Part shown: positions 7,048-14,168 of the stretch, piece by piece
Numbering within the stretch: the first letter of the stretch is position 1
Layout of the letters: each line of letters starts with the position of its first letter
NCBI GenBank assembly: GCA_947175375.1
Contig: CAMWMT010000006.1
Span: 1-18,553 of the forward strand
Direction: 5' to 3'
Length of the DNA stretch: 18,553 nt
Source: an uncultured Clostridiaceae bacterium
GTDB lineage: Bacteria > Bacillota > Clostridia > Lachnospirales > Lachnospiraceae
The notes under the pieces: model-generated
What the model was told of the DNA's origin: nothing
Database searches by the model: none
Seen by the model: only the letters and a program-made list of their open reading frames with translations
Made by a program: the position numbers and the translations under genes

Positions 7048-7764
7048 TCATGCCCTTCCCACCTGGTAGATCTCATATTCATACCGTTCTGCATCCACAT
7101 AGAGCGAAGAATAGACCAGCGCTCCGCGCTCGGTGCTGGCGATCCGCCGGCTGTGCAGGAGCGGCGCGCCCATCGGTATCCGCAGGATCTGGGACTGCGT
7201 AAAGGAAGCACCCACTGCCGAGATATGCTCCACCGCATCTGTCAGCCGGATCCCGTACTCATGCTCCAGACAGGCATACACGCTCACGCAGTCGCTTTCC
7301 TTTAATGTAAAATTTGGGATCAGGTTTGCCGCCAGATAGTCTTCCATCTCACATACCGGCTTGCCATCTGCACACTGGACCCGCTGGACATGGTACACCA
7401 GGTCTCCTTCCCTTAAAGAGAGCGCCTCCCTGACAAGGTCTGGAACCGGGATCTTTTCCAGGGCAAACCCCTGGGTCGTCACCTGATATCCACGCCGCCG
7501 CAGGGTTTCTGTAAAAGAGGTAATCTTATTCAGGTGCTGGGAAGTGGAGACATCCTTTACCTCCGTTCCCCTGCCCTGGGTGACAGAGAGATAACCTTCA
7601 TTCGTCAACATACTAATCGCACGCCGGACGGTCGTCCGGCTGACCCCATAGATCGCTTCCATCTCTGATTCTGTTGGCAGGAAGGAGCCTGGCATATATC
7701 TGCCCTCCTGGATATCTTTCTTCAAACTGGTGTACATCTGTCTATATGCAGGTATCCTTGCCAT
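7048..7764 (-). CDS. GntR-family (HutC/UTRA) transcriptional regulator
   Basis: A 238-residue repressor-type regulator. The winged helix covers about 5-70, with PTESEMEAIYGVSRTTVRRAI (30-50) and the wing GYLSVTQGRGTEV (57-69). The UTRA effector domain follows (about 85-235), a chorismate-lyase-like fold that usually binds a phosphorylated sugar or a carboxylate. AGGAGGG precedes ATG 7764. It is divergent from the phosphotriesterase-family operon. A 16-bp perfect palindrome lies in its own leader and two near copies lie just behind the promoter of the divergent operon, so it probably represses both. UTRA regulators of PTS-linked operons commonly sense a sugar phosphate, which would fit the PTS genes further right. 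Confidence 0.95.
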   Translation of the reverse strand: MARIPAYRQMYTSLKKDIQEGRYMPGSFLPTESEMEAIYGVSRTTVRRAISMLTNEGYLSVTQGRGTEVKDVSTSQHLNKITSFTETLRRRGYQVTTQGFALEKIPVPDLVREALSLREGDLVYHVQRVQCADGKPVCEMEDYLAANLIPNFTLKESDCVSVYACLEHEYGIRLTDAVEHISAVGASFTQSQILRIPMGAPLLHSRRIASTERGALVYSSLYVDAERYEYEIYQVGRA

Positions 7765-7782
7765 ATGCCCTCCTGTTTTTAC

Positions 7783-7798
7783 AAAGATAATTATCTTT
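7783..7798. promoter_or_regulatory. GntR-type operator O1, perfect palindrome
   Basis: AAAGATAATTATCTTT is a 16-bp perfect palindrome in the untranslated leader of the GntR gene, about 25 nt after its predicted transcription start. Near copies occur at 7909 and 7936, which marks it as the regulator's recognition site. Confidence 0.75.
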
Positions 7799-7828
7799 CG
7801 CCATAAAAATACCCTTTTCTATGAATTG

Positions 7829-7857
7829 ATTATAGGACAACGCTGAAAAAAAAGCAA
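7829..7857 (-). promoter_or_regulatory. Promoter of the GntR gene
   Basis: On the minus strand, TTGCTT (7857-7852), a 17-nt spacer and a perfect TATAAT (7834-7829). Start of transcription near 7822, upstream of operator O1. Confidence 0.7.
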
Positions 7858-7875
7858 TAGTAAATCAAAATATTA

Positions 7876-7904
7876 TTGACATATTCCAATTTCAGTGTTA
7901 ACAT
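7876..7904 (+). promoter_or_regulatory. Promoter of the phosphotriesterase-family operon
   Basis: A consensus TTGACA (7876-7881), a 17-nt spacer and TAACAT (7899-7904) with TG one base before it, an extended -10. Transcription would start near 7911, inside operator O2. It is back to back with the GntR promoter. Confidence 0.75.
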
Positions 7905-7908
7905 GTCA

Positions 7909-7924
7909 AAAGATAGTTATGTTT
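7909..7924. promoter_or_regulatory. GntR-type operator O2
   Basis: AAAGATAGTTATGTTT matches O1 in 14 of 16 positions. It covers the predicted transcription start of the plus-strand operon. Confidence 0.65.
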
Positions 7925-7935
7925 CTTTTATTTTA

Positions 7936-7951
7936 ATACATAATTATCTTT
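7936..7951. promoter_or_regulatory. GntR-type operator O3
   Basis: ATACATAATTATCTTT matches O1 in 14 of 16 positions. It is 27 bp downstream of O2 (centre to centre), so bound dimers would lie on roughly similar faces and could co-operate to block initiation. Confidence 0.65.
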
Positions 7952-7985
7952 TGGCAGAAAGAAGGCATGGAGATATGTAGGACAG

Positions 7986-8003
7986 GTGGCCGGCGCTGGC
8001 CAC
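7986..8003 (+). other. GC-rich leader hairpin before the first plus-strand gene
   Basis: GTGGCC and GGCCAC pair around a 6-nt loop in the untranslated leader, ending just before the ribosome binding site CAGGAGAG. It may affect mRNA stability or translation. No U-run is present. Confidence 0.4.
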
Positions 8004-8019
8004 AGACAGGAGAGAATTT

Positions 8020-8955
8020 ATGATCAGGACAGTATGGAAGGATATACGGTCAAAAGAAGCAGGGCACACCCAGTGCCACGAGCATATCTGGCTGAAAAGG
8101 GGCGCTTCTTATAAAGCAAACCATGCCCTGTGTATGGATGACCGCGAGCGGTCCCTTACAGAATTAAAAGACTATTACCAGGCAGGGGGACGGCTGATTG
8201 TAGATGCGCAGCCTACCGGATGCGGCCGGGATGTGGCCATGCTGGCGGAACTTTCCATGGAAAGCGGCGTTTTTATCGTAGCCACCGCAGGTTTTCATAA
8301 AAAGGAATTTTTCGACGATTTACTGCTTTTTACCTGGCCGGAAGAAGACCTTGTCAGACTCTATACAAAAGAGATCGAAGTCGGCATTGAATCCTCTGGC
8401 CAGGGATCCTCCCTTTACAGGGCAGGGATCTTAAAAGCCGCTGCCGACCGGAACTGGCAGACAGATCCTGTATACCAGAAGCTCTTTGAAGCAGTCGCAA
8501 AGGCAGCGGGACTGACCGGCGCCCCGGTCATGATCCACACAGAGAAAGGGAACGACATCCTCCGTATAGTCCACTGGTTCCAGGAGCGGGGCATCTCTCC
8601 GGAAAAACTTCTGATCTGCCATCTGGACCGCACACATTACGACATCGATTACCATAAAGAAGTGCTGGCTACTGGCTGCTCTCTGTGCTACGACAGTATC
8701 CACCGGCTGAAATATGTATCGGAACAGGAAGAGATGGCGCTCCTCTGTGCCATAAAGCAAAGCGGGCTGACCGGGCAGGTCGTCCTGAGCCTGGACACCA
8801 CGAACCAGAGGCTCCGGTCCTACTATGCAGAAGATATGGGGCTTGACTATATTCTCACTGACTTTCTCCCGCAACTGCGGGAACATGGCTTTACTGACCA
8901 GGAAATCCGGCAGATGTGTACCACAAATGCCAGAAATATATTAAATTTTGCATAA
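8020..8955 (+). CDS. Phosphotriesterase-family metal hydrolase (probable sugar lactonase)
   Basis: A 311-residue TIM-barrel amidohydrolase of the phosphotriesterase (PTE) family. All binuclear-metal ligands are visible: H20 and H22 (HEH), the bridging lysine K139 (RAGILKAAAD), H173 (MIHTEKG), H201 (ICHLDRTH) and D259 (LSLDTT). The bridging lysine rather than glutamate places it near the PTE-like lactonases rather than E. coli Php. Characterised relatives in Firmicutes hydrolyse phosphorylated sugar lactones, and that reaction fits here: oxidoreductases and a sugar PTS surround it. A true phosphotriesterase role is unlikely. It is the first gene of the operon under operators O2 and O3, with CAGGAGAG before the ATG. 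The lactonase assignment is inference from family and context; the metal site is seen directly. Confidence 0.88.
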   Translation: MIRTVWKDIRSKEAGHTQCHEHIWLKRGASYKANHALCMDDRERSLTELKDYYQAGGRLIVDAQPTGCGRDVAMLAELSMESGVFIVATAGFHKKEFFDDLLLFTWPEEDLVRLYTKEIEVGIESSGQGSSLYRAGILKAAADRNWQTDPVYQKLFEAVAKAAGLTGAPVMIHTEKGNDILRIVHWFQERGISPEKLLICHLDRTHYDIDYHKEVLATGCSLCYDSIHRLKYVSEQEEMALLCAIKQSGLTGQVVLSLDTTNQRLRSYYAEDMGLDYILTDFLPQLREHGFTDQEIRQMCTTNARNILNFA

Positions 8956-8988
8956 ATGCAGAACACAGCCAAGAAAGGGGTATGAACC

Positions 8989-9942
8989 ATGAAACTTGAA
9001 AAAGCAACGCAGCCGACCATGTATTTTATTGGTGTGACCACAGGATCGTCTTCCATTATGAAGGTATTTCCGGAGTGGGCACAGGCACTGGGGCTGAAAG
9101 ATACTGTGATGAAGGGCATCGATATTGCCATTCATGAAAAGCCGGAGGTATACCAGGAGGTAGTCTCCTTTATCAAGAATGACCCGCTGTCCATGGGCGC
9201 TCTCGTGACCACCCACAAGCTGGACATCTACAATGCCGCGAAGGACATGTTCGAATACCTGGATCCGTATGCGCTCCAGTTCGAGGAAATGTCTTCTATA
9301 TCCAAGCTGGACGATAAATTATGCGGACACGCCAAGGATCCTATCACCTGCGGCATGGCCATGGAGGAATTTGTTCCGGAGAACTACTGGAAGGATCATC
9401 CGGAAGCGGGCGTCCTGATCATCGGCGCAGGCGGGAGCGCCATCTCCATGTGTTCTTATTATATGAGAAATGCAGGCAAAGGAAATGACCCGGCGAAGAT
9501 CGTCGTCTCCAACCGCAGCAAGCCCCGTCTGGACGCCATTCGGGAGATCAACAGCAAGATGAATCCGGCAGGTATCCCGACGGAATATTACCTGTCACCG
9601 GAGACCACCGATAATGATGCAGTCCTGGCAAAGATGGGTAAAGGAAGCCTGATCATCAACGCAACGGGACTTGGAAAAGACCGGCCGGGGTCGCCGCTGT
9701 CCGACGCCGCTGTCTTCCCGGAGGATGCACTGGTCTGGGAGATCAATTACCGTGGAGACCTGCTGTTCCAGCATCAGGCGGAAGCACAGGCCAAGGAACG
9801 GAACCTGACGGTCAATGACGGATGGATGTACTTTATCTATGGATGGACGCAGGTTATCGCAGAGGTCTTCCATCAGGAGATCCTGGGGGAACGGCTGAAG
9901 GAGATGGACCAGATCGCGGCGAAGTTTAATAATCGGGGGTAG
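8989..9942 (+). CDS. Shikimate-dehydrogenase-like NAD(P)-dependent oxidoreductase
   Basis: A 317-residue protein of the AroE/YdiB superfamily, longer than AroE (about 270-290). The substrate domain keeps the catalytic pair: K77 in ALVTTHK (AroE NVTxPxK) and D117 in GHAKDPITCG (AroE NTDxxG). The cofactor domain has GAGGSA (147-152), NRS (175-177, the usual NADP contact) and NATGLG (224-229). The N-terminal loop GVTTGSSSIMKVFPEW replaces the HSxSP shikimate-binding serines, so shikimate is probably not the substrate. It lies 33 nt after the lactonase-like gene, inside a sugar-use operon and away from any aromatic-pathway gene. It likely oxidises or reduces a hydroxyl or keto group of a sugar acid or cyclic polyol. 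Function not known. Confidence 0.85.
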   Translation: MKLEKATQPTMYFIGVTTGSSSIMKVFPEWAQALGLKDTVMKGIDIAIHEKPEVYQEVVSFIKNDPLSMGALVTTHKLDIYNAAKDMFEYLDPYALQFEEMSSISKLDDKLCGHAKDPITCGMAMEEFVPENYWKDHPEAGVLIIGAGGSAISMCSYYMRNAGKGNDPAKIVVSNRSKPRLDAIREINSKMNPAGIPTEYYLSPETTDNDAVLAKMGKGSLIINATGLGKDRPGSPLSDAAVFPEDALVWEINYRGDLLFQHQAEAQAKERNLTVNDGWMYFIYGWTQVIAEVFHQEILGERLKEMDQIAAKFNNRG

Positions 9943-9958
9943 GTTTGCTTCGGGGAAC

Positions 9959-10108
9959 GCCTGCCGGGGGAGGATATTCCTTCCAGACCCCGCTTGCGCT
10001 TAGTGAAGGGCGCAGCGGTACTAAAGCTCATGCTGCGCGTTCCGCTTGCATTCGCTAAGGACCGGCGCCCTTCAATGGGTCTTACAGGAATATCCTCCCC
10101 CGTCAGGC
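9959..10108. repeat. Large imperfect palindrome (150 nt) in the gap before the cupin isomerase gene
   Basis: The outer arms 9959-9990 and 10077-10108 are complementary over 28 of 32 positions; they contain CGGGGGAGGATATTCCT and its complement. Inside, GAAGGGCGC (10005-10013) pairs with 10065-10073, and GCGCAGC (10010-10016) pairs with GCTGCGC (10032-10038), giving a branched structure. CGCTTGC occurs twice in direct orientation (9991 and 10043), each followed by a similar TTAGTGAAG/TTCGCTAAGG stretch. There is no coding potential. It fills most of the 262-nt gap between two same-direction genes, so it may end or stabilise the first message, or be a repetitive extragenic element inserted there. 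Confidence 0.7.
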
Positions 10109-10204
10109 TGGTTATCGTAGCCTTGTAAAAGACATGATATGAACAGTCATAACTGCCAACGAAAACATAAAAAACCAAGGCAGTACTCAACAGGAGGGAA
10201 TAAT

Positions 10205-10807
10205 ATGGCACACTTTAATGAATCAGAAACACTAATGGATTTTGAGAGAGGTTTCGTAATTGATTTTGACCTGGAGACAGGCTTGTCGAAAATGATGGAT
10301 ACTGGAAAAAGGTATCTGGGGCAGATGAACGGGATGTTTGCGGATCAGAAGGCTTATGAAGAAAAGATGAAAGAAGGAGACCCGCTGGTCTATGAGTTCC
10401 ATTCCATGCCAGCACCGGAAACAGACGGGGATTTTGCATTTGGCTGCTCCATCCTGAATCCGGGAAAGGTCGGAGATGAATATTATTTTACAAAAGGCCA
10501 TTTTCATACAATTCTGGACACCGGAGAGATCTATTACTGCCTGAAAGGGCATGGGTATATGATGATGGAAAACCCGGAGGGAGACTGGCTGGCGCTGGAG
10601 ATGTCTGCCGGAAAAGCAGTCTATGTACCGAAACGGTATGCACATCGCAGTATCAATGTAAGCGACAGTGAACAACTGATCACATTCTTTGTCTTCCGCG
10701 CGGATGCGGGACATGATTATGGGACAATCGAGACCAAGGGTTATCGGAAGCTTATGGTGGAGAGAGACGGCATGCCGACGATCATTGACAATCCGAACTG
10801 GAAGTAA
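10205..10807 (+). CDS. Cupin-type glucose-6-phosphate isomerase
   Basis: A 200-residue metal-dependent cupin of the archaeal/clostridial phosphoglucose isomerase family, which interconverts aldose and ketose 6-phosphates and is unrelated to the usual PGI. The metal ligands are in place: H99 and H101 in TKGHFH, E108 in DTGEIYY, and H147 in RYAHRS. The start at 10205 is chosen because CAGGAGGG lies just before it; the frame is open back to 10139, but that extension has no such site. It is followed 21 nt later by a dehydrogenase. In this operon it may act on a pathway-specific sugar phosphate rather than on central glycolysis. A general sugar-6-phosphate isomerase or epimerase role cannot be excluded. 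Confidence 0.88.
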   Translation: MAHFNESETLMDFERGFVIDFDLETGLSKMMDTGKRYLGQMNGMFADQKAYEEKMKEGDPLVYEFHSMPAPETDGDFAFGCSILNPGKVGDEYYFTKGHFHTILDTGEIYYCLKGHGYMMMENPEGDWLALEMSAGKAVYVPKRYAHRSINVSDSEQLITFFVFRADAGHDYGTIETKGYRKLMVERDGMPTIIDNPNWK

Positions 10808-10828
10808 AAGGGAAAAGGGGATATTATA

Positions 10829-11785
10829 ATGGCAAAATATAAGGTACTGGTCACTGCCCGTTCTTTTGGAACAGTAGATGATCTGGCAATAAAGTTGTTA
10901 AATGAGAATGACTGCGAAGTAAAGAAACTGGAAACAAAAAACGGTCCGGTCCCGGAACAGCTCAAAAAGGAACTTCCAACAGCAGACGCAGTTATTGCGG
11001 GTCTGGAAGATTACGATAGGGCACTGATCGAATCAGCAAAAAATCTAAAAGTCATCTCACGCTATGGAGTAGGATATGACAAAGTAGACCTGAATGCGGC
11101 ATCCGAAAACCACATCGCCGTCACCGTTACGCCCGGAGCAAGCGCAGACTCTGTTGCAGACCTGGCCGTGACTTTGATGCTTTGTTCCGCCAGGAACATC
11201 GTCGTTATGGACAATGGGATCAAGGGCAGGGACCAGGTACGTCCCTCTGGCGTGGAAATGTGGGGCAAGACCCTGGGCGTCGTAGGGGCAGGAAGGATTG
11301 GAAAAGGAGTAGCAAAACGCTGTACCGGTTTCAACATGAGGATCCTGTGCTATGACCAGTATCAGGATGAGAATTTCAAAAAAGAATGCGGCGCAGAATA
11401 TGTGGAACTGGAGACGCTGATCCGGGAGTCTGACTTCATCACGATCCACTCGCCACTGACGCCGGAGACCGCGAACATGTTCGGAGCCGAGCAGTTCAAA
11501 GCCATGAAAAACGATGCAATCCTCATAAATACCGCGCGGGGCGGCATCGTGGATGAAGGTGCTCTATATGAAGCACTGAAAAATGGAGAGATTCGCGGAG
11601 CTGCACTGGATGCAACCATAGACGAGCCGCCCTACGACAGCCCTTTATGCACGCTTTCCAACTGCATCCTGACTCCGCATGCGGGCGCAGCCACGAACGA
11701 GGCTATCAGCAACGTGGGACTGATGGCGGCGCAGAACGTATTGGATGTACTCACCAGCGGAAGCTGCGCTTATGAAGTAAAATAA
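10829..11785 (+). CDS. D-isomer-specific 2-hydroxyacid dehydrogenase (phosphoglycerate dehydrogenase-like)
   Basis: A 318-residue NAD-dependent dehydrogenase that interconverts a D-2-hydroxyacid and a 2-oxoacid. The Rossmann loop is GAGRIG (153-158), with D176 after the second strand favouring NAD over NADP. The catalytic set is R237 (NTARGG), E266 (TIDEPP) and H284 (TPHAGA). It lacks the ACT domain of SerA, and the usual ALDVFEEEP reads ALDATIDEPP. It is the last gene of the plus-strand operon, 21 nt after the cupin isomerase, and converges on an oxidoreductase gene. Since a lactonase would release a sugar acid with a 2-hydroxyl, this enzyme could oxidise or reduce that acid. The exact substrate is unknown; phosphoglycerate dehydrogenase annotation by similarity would be unsafe. 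Confidence 0.9.
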   Translation: MAKYKVLVTARSFGTVDDLAIKLLNENDCEVKKLETKNGPVPEQLKKELPTADAVIAGLEDYDRALIESAKNLKVISRYGVGYDKVDLNAASENHIAVTVTPGASADSVADLAVTLMLCSARNIVVMDNGIKGRDQVRPSGVEMWGKTLGVVGAGRIGKGVAKRCTGFNMRILCYDQYQDENFKKECGAEYVELETLIRESDFITIHSPLTPETANMFGAEQFKAMKNDAILINTARGGIVDEGALYEALKNGEIRGAALDATIDEPPYDSPLCTLSNCILTPHAGAATNEAISNVGLMAAQNVLDVLTSGSCAYEVK

Positions 11786-11815
11786 GATATTTCTGCAACG
11801 TGTGTGGTGCAAACC

Positions 11816-11882
11816 AAGAACAGGTTTTGCCTGCCTCAGGCGGACGTAATATGCCCAAATGAGACAGACAAAGCCTGTTCTT
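11816..11882. terminator. Palindromic bidirectional terminator between convergent operons (repeat family copy 1)
   Basis: Arms AAGAACAGG (11816-11824) and CCTGTTCTT (11874-11882) continue inward as TTTTGCCTGCCTCA and TGAGACAGACAAAG, giving a stem of about 22 bp with few mismatches and a loop near 21 nt. It sits alone between two convergent genes, so it probably stops transcription from both sides, though the T-runs are short. The inner part closely matches, on the opposite strand, the centre of the palindrome at 12912-13085. Confidence 0.7.
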
Positions 11883-11889
11883 TGTCTGA

Positions 11890-12870
11890 TCAGTCTTCAA
11901 AAACAATACCTGCCTGATGCCTTGCTTCATCCAGCACTTCCATAACATCCAGCGTATGCTGGTTATAGATCTCAGCCTGCTCAAACTTACTGCCTGCAGC
12001 CAGGCTTACAAAGACCTTTAATTCATGATACAGGCGCGGCATCCCGTCATTTAATGAAAAGTCTTCGGTCTCTCCACTGTTGTACCCAAAGGAAAATGAG
12101 TTATATACATTCGCCGGTTCTTCACTGTGGATATAGCCTTTATCGCCCTGTATATTGATGGATACCGGAGCTTTACAGTCTTTCGCGCCGATACATACGC
12201 ACTGGAAAGAGGGATATTCCATGGTCAGAATACCGGAGGTATCGATTCCCTTTTCAACATTCGCGATATAATGTACTGCCGACGGTTTGCCAAAAAGTCC
12301 AAGGACAAAATGGATGTTATAAACATTCAGATCCATCAGCGCACCTCCTGATTGTTTCGGATCAAAGACCGGAAGTACCGTTCCTTCCTTAAACAGGTCA
12401 TAACGTCTGGAATACTGGGAATAATTCATCTGTACGATCTTCACATCCCCAACCTTCTGGACCAGTTCTTTCGTTTTCTCATAATTGGGCATATACTGAT
12501 TGGAGATGGCTTCAAAAATGATCACCTGGTTCTGCTTTGCCGCATCAACCAGTTCCTTTGCCTGGGCATATGTGCTTGCAAAGGGTTTTTCCAGGATCAC
12601 ATGCTTTCCATGCTCCACTGCCTTTTTCGCATATGCATAGTGTAGATGGTTCGGAAGCGCCACATAGACAACCTCCACATTTTCATCATCAAGCAGCGCG
12701 TCATAATCATGGTAAATATTGGGAATCCCATACTTCTTCTGGAAATCCTGAAGCTTTGGCAGACTGCCCTCCCGCCCGAAGATCGCATAAATCTCCAGTT
12801 CATCGATCTCTTTTGCCGCTTCCAGAAAATCCGGAACAATCGTTCCTGCTCCTAATATTGCTGTCTTCAT
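11890..12870 (-). CDS. Gfo/Idh/MocA-family oxidoreductase (first, distal in PTS operon)
   Basis: A 326-residue NAD(P)-dependent dehydrogenase of the glucose-fructose oxidoreductase/inositol dehydrogenase family. The Rossmann start is TAILGAGTIV (3-12); the family lysine is K95 in LEKPFAST (93-100); the second domain carries GGALMDLNVYNIH with the conserved Asp and His. The start at 12870 is preferred to 12894 because GGAGGAG lies correctly before it. It is the last gene of the PTS operon and is separated from the other Gfo/Idh gene by a 174-nt palindrome. The two paralogues are diverged, so they probably carry out different redox steps on the imported sugar phosphate. The substrate cannot be read from the sequence. 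Confidence 0.9.
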   Translation of the reverse strand: MKTAILGAGTIVPDFLEAAKEIDELEIYAIFGREGSLPKLQDFQKKYGIPNIYHDYDALLDDENVEVVYVALPNHLHYAYAKKAVEHGKHVILEKPFASTYAQAKELVDAAKQNQVIIFEAISNQYMPNYEKTKELVQKVGDVKIVQMNYSQYSRRYDLFKEGTVLPVFDPKQSGGALMDLNVYNIHFVLGLFGKPSAVHYIANVEKGIDTSGILTMEYPSFQCVCIGAKDCKAPVSINIQGDKGYIHSEEPANVYNSFSFGYNSGETEDFSLNDGMPRLYHELKVFVSLAAGSKFEQAEIYNQHTLDVMEVLDEARHQAGIVFED

Positions 12871-12911
12871 AGTTCTCCTCCATTTCTTTTCCATTGAGAA
12901 ACAGGGGTTCC

Positions 12912-13085
12912 GGGAAATGTAATCCCGGCTGTATGATAAGCGTTCGTATGGAGTGTATCGGACAGTGAGTCGGCTTTGTCCGTCTCACTCGGACTCAGAC
13001 GTCCGTTTGAGACGGACAAAACCAACTCACTGTCCGCTCCAATCCATACAGCACTGCTTATCATACAGCCGGTGCTGAATTTCCC
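12912..13085. repeat. Very long imperfect palindrome (repeat family copy 2)
   Basis: The left half (12912-12986) and the right half (13011-13085) are complementary over most of about 75 nt. Matched blocks include CCGGCTGTATGATAAGC, TATGGA, CGGACAGTGAGT and TTTGTCCGTCTCA, separated by symmetric unmatched patches. The centre (12971-13022) matches the reverse strand of the terminator at 11816-11882: 15 of 16 at the GGCTTTGTCCGTCTCA side and 19 of 24 at the other. The outer arms of the two copies are unrelated. It fills the 239-nt gap between the two Gfo/Idh genes; no ORF is credible there. In RNA of either strand it would fold into one long rod. Confidence 0.8.
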
Positions 13086-13109
13086 GACAGCCCCTCAATA
13101 TTTCCGTGT

Positions 13110-14132
13110 TTAACAAGCCTGCCCTGTTACCTCTTTATAGGCAGCCTCGATGATCTCGAGGACAGCGATTACTTCTTCATCCTTCACAAGCTTCTCTTTA
13201 CCATGGAAGATCACCTCATACAGGTTATCATAGATCTTTCCGTAATCCTGTACTTCCATCGGAATCCGCTCATCATGCTTTTCTCCGTTTTCATCGATAT
13301 ATCTGAGAAGGCCCCATGTCTCTTCCGGCAAAGGCTCCATGGATATCTTTACGCGGGCATTATGGTCATCTTTTGTCGCCGACTGATGGGGAAGCGGCTG
13401 TACCATAAAAGAGCCTTTGGTTCCATGCACCGTAAAGCGGGGATGATCAAGCATGACTGACAGGCATGTTTTTACCACTGCCTTCATATTACCATAAAAG
13501 AAATCAAAATCATAGTAATCATCTGCCTCGCCTGGATAAAAGATACTTCTTACATCTCTCACCGTGCGCTCCGGAATTCCCAGAAGGGAGACGATCTGGT
13601 CGATCGGATGGACTGCCAGCCCGTACAGGGTGCCATAACCCTTTCCCCATCCGCCCGGCTTGTAATAATCATAATGAGATTCCACTTCAACCAAATCTCC
13701 AAGCTTTCCGCTCTCTACCACTTTACGAACCGTCCTGAAATCCGCGTCAAAACGCCGGTTCTGGTTCGGCATCACGACCAGCCCTTTTTCCTTTGCCAGC
13801 GCAAACACTTCCCGCGCTTCCTCCGCCGTGATCGCAAATGGTTTTTCCACCAACGCATTTTTCCCGGCGTTCAGAATCTGTTTCGCATAGCTGACATGGA
13901 ACTGATCCGGTGTATTGACTACCACCAGATTTACTTCCGGATCATTCAGCACCTGGTCAAAATCCGTCGTGAAGATGATCTCCGGATAGGCTTTCTCACA
14001 CTCTTCATCACCGATACGGTCCTCCGCCCTTCGGTACACATATTTTACTTTCACATTCTCTTTCTTTTCCACATAAGGAATATGATACCTTCTCACACTC
14101 CCGCCAAAACCTATGTATGCTACTACTAACAT
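13110..14132 (-). CDS. Gfo/Idh/MocA-family oxidoreductase (second, next to the PTS genes)
   Basis: A 340-residue dehydrogenase of the same superfamily as the neighbour but of another subgroup, resembling E. coli YdgJ-type proteins (AYIGFGGSVRRYHIPY at the N-terminus). The cofactor fold begins at residue 3; the catalytic-site lysine is K97 in VEKPFA (95-100); GLAVHPIDQ carries the conserved His and Asp of the substrate domain. GGAGG lies just before ATG 14132. It follows the EIIC gene by 36 nt, so it is co-transcribed with the PTS. Inference: it oxidises or reduces a hydroxyl of the phosphorylated sugar delivered by the PTS, a step that could give a keto-sugar or lactone. The substrate is unknown. 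Confidence 0.9.
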   Translation of the reverse strand: MLVVAYIGFGGSVRRYHIPYVEKKENVKVKYVYRRAEDRIGDEECEKAYPEIIFTTDFDQVLNDPEVNLVVVNTPDQFHVSYAKQILNAGKNALVEKPFAITAEEAREVFALAKEKGLVVMPNQNRRFDADFRTVRKVVESGKLGDLVEVESHYDYYKPGGWGKGYGTLYGLAVHPIDQIVSLLGIPERTVRDVRSIFYPGEADDYYDFDFFYGNMKAVVKTCLSVMLDHPRFTVHGTKGSFMVQPLPHQSATKDDHNARVKISMEPLPEETWGLLRYIDENGEKHDERIPMEVQDYGKIYDNLYEVIFHGKEKLVKDEEVIAVLEIIEAAYKEVTGQAC

Positions 14133-14168
14133 TTCAAACCTCCGTTCATATATTCAAATATTTGTTAT

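Noticed and set aside
7028..7049. Hairpin GATTGCCAGT/ACTGTCAATC at the end of the GntR gene as its terminator
   Set aside because: The stem has a mismatch and is followed on the minus strand by AAAAC, not a U-run; only a weak structure remains.
8431..8886. Minus-strand ORF of 151 codons within the PTE-family gene
   Set aside because: Antisense of a gene with a complete metal site; no start signal and no domain.
10139..10204. Longer start for the cupin isomerase
   Set aside because: The ATG at 10205 has a perfect CAGGAGGG in front and matches the family length; the extension has neither.
9943..10204. CRISPR-like or tRNA-like interpretation of the structured gap
   Set aside because: There are no regularly spaced identical repeats and no cloverleaf or CCA end; the pairing is that of one large palindrome.
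10829..11785. Calling the dehydrogenase SerA (phosphoglycerate dehydrogenase)
   Set aside because: It has the catalytic residues of the broad family but no ACT domain and sits in a sugar-use operon, so a specific SerA role is unsupported.
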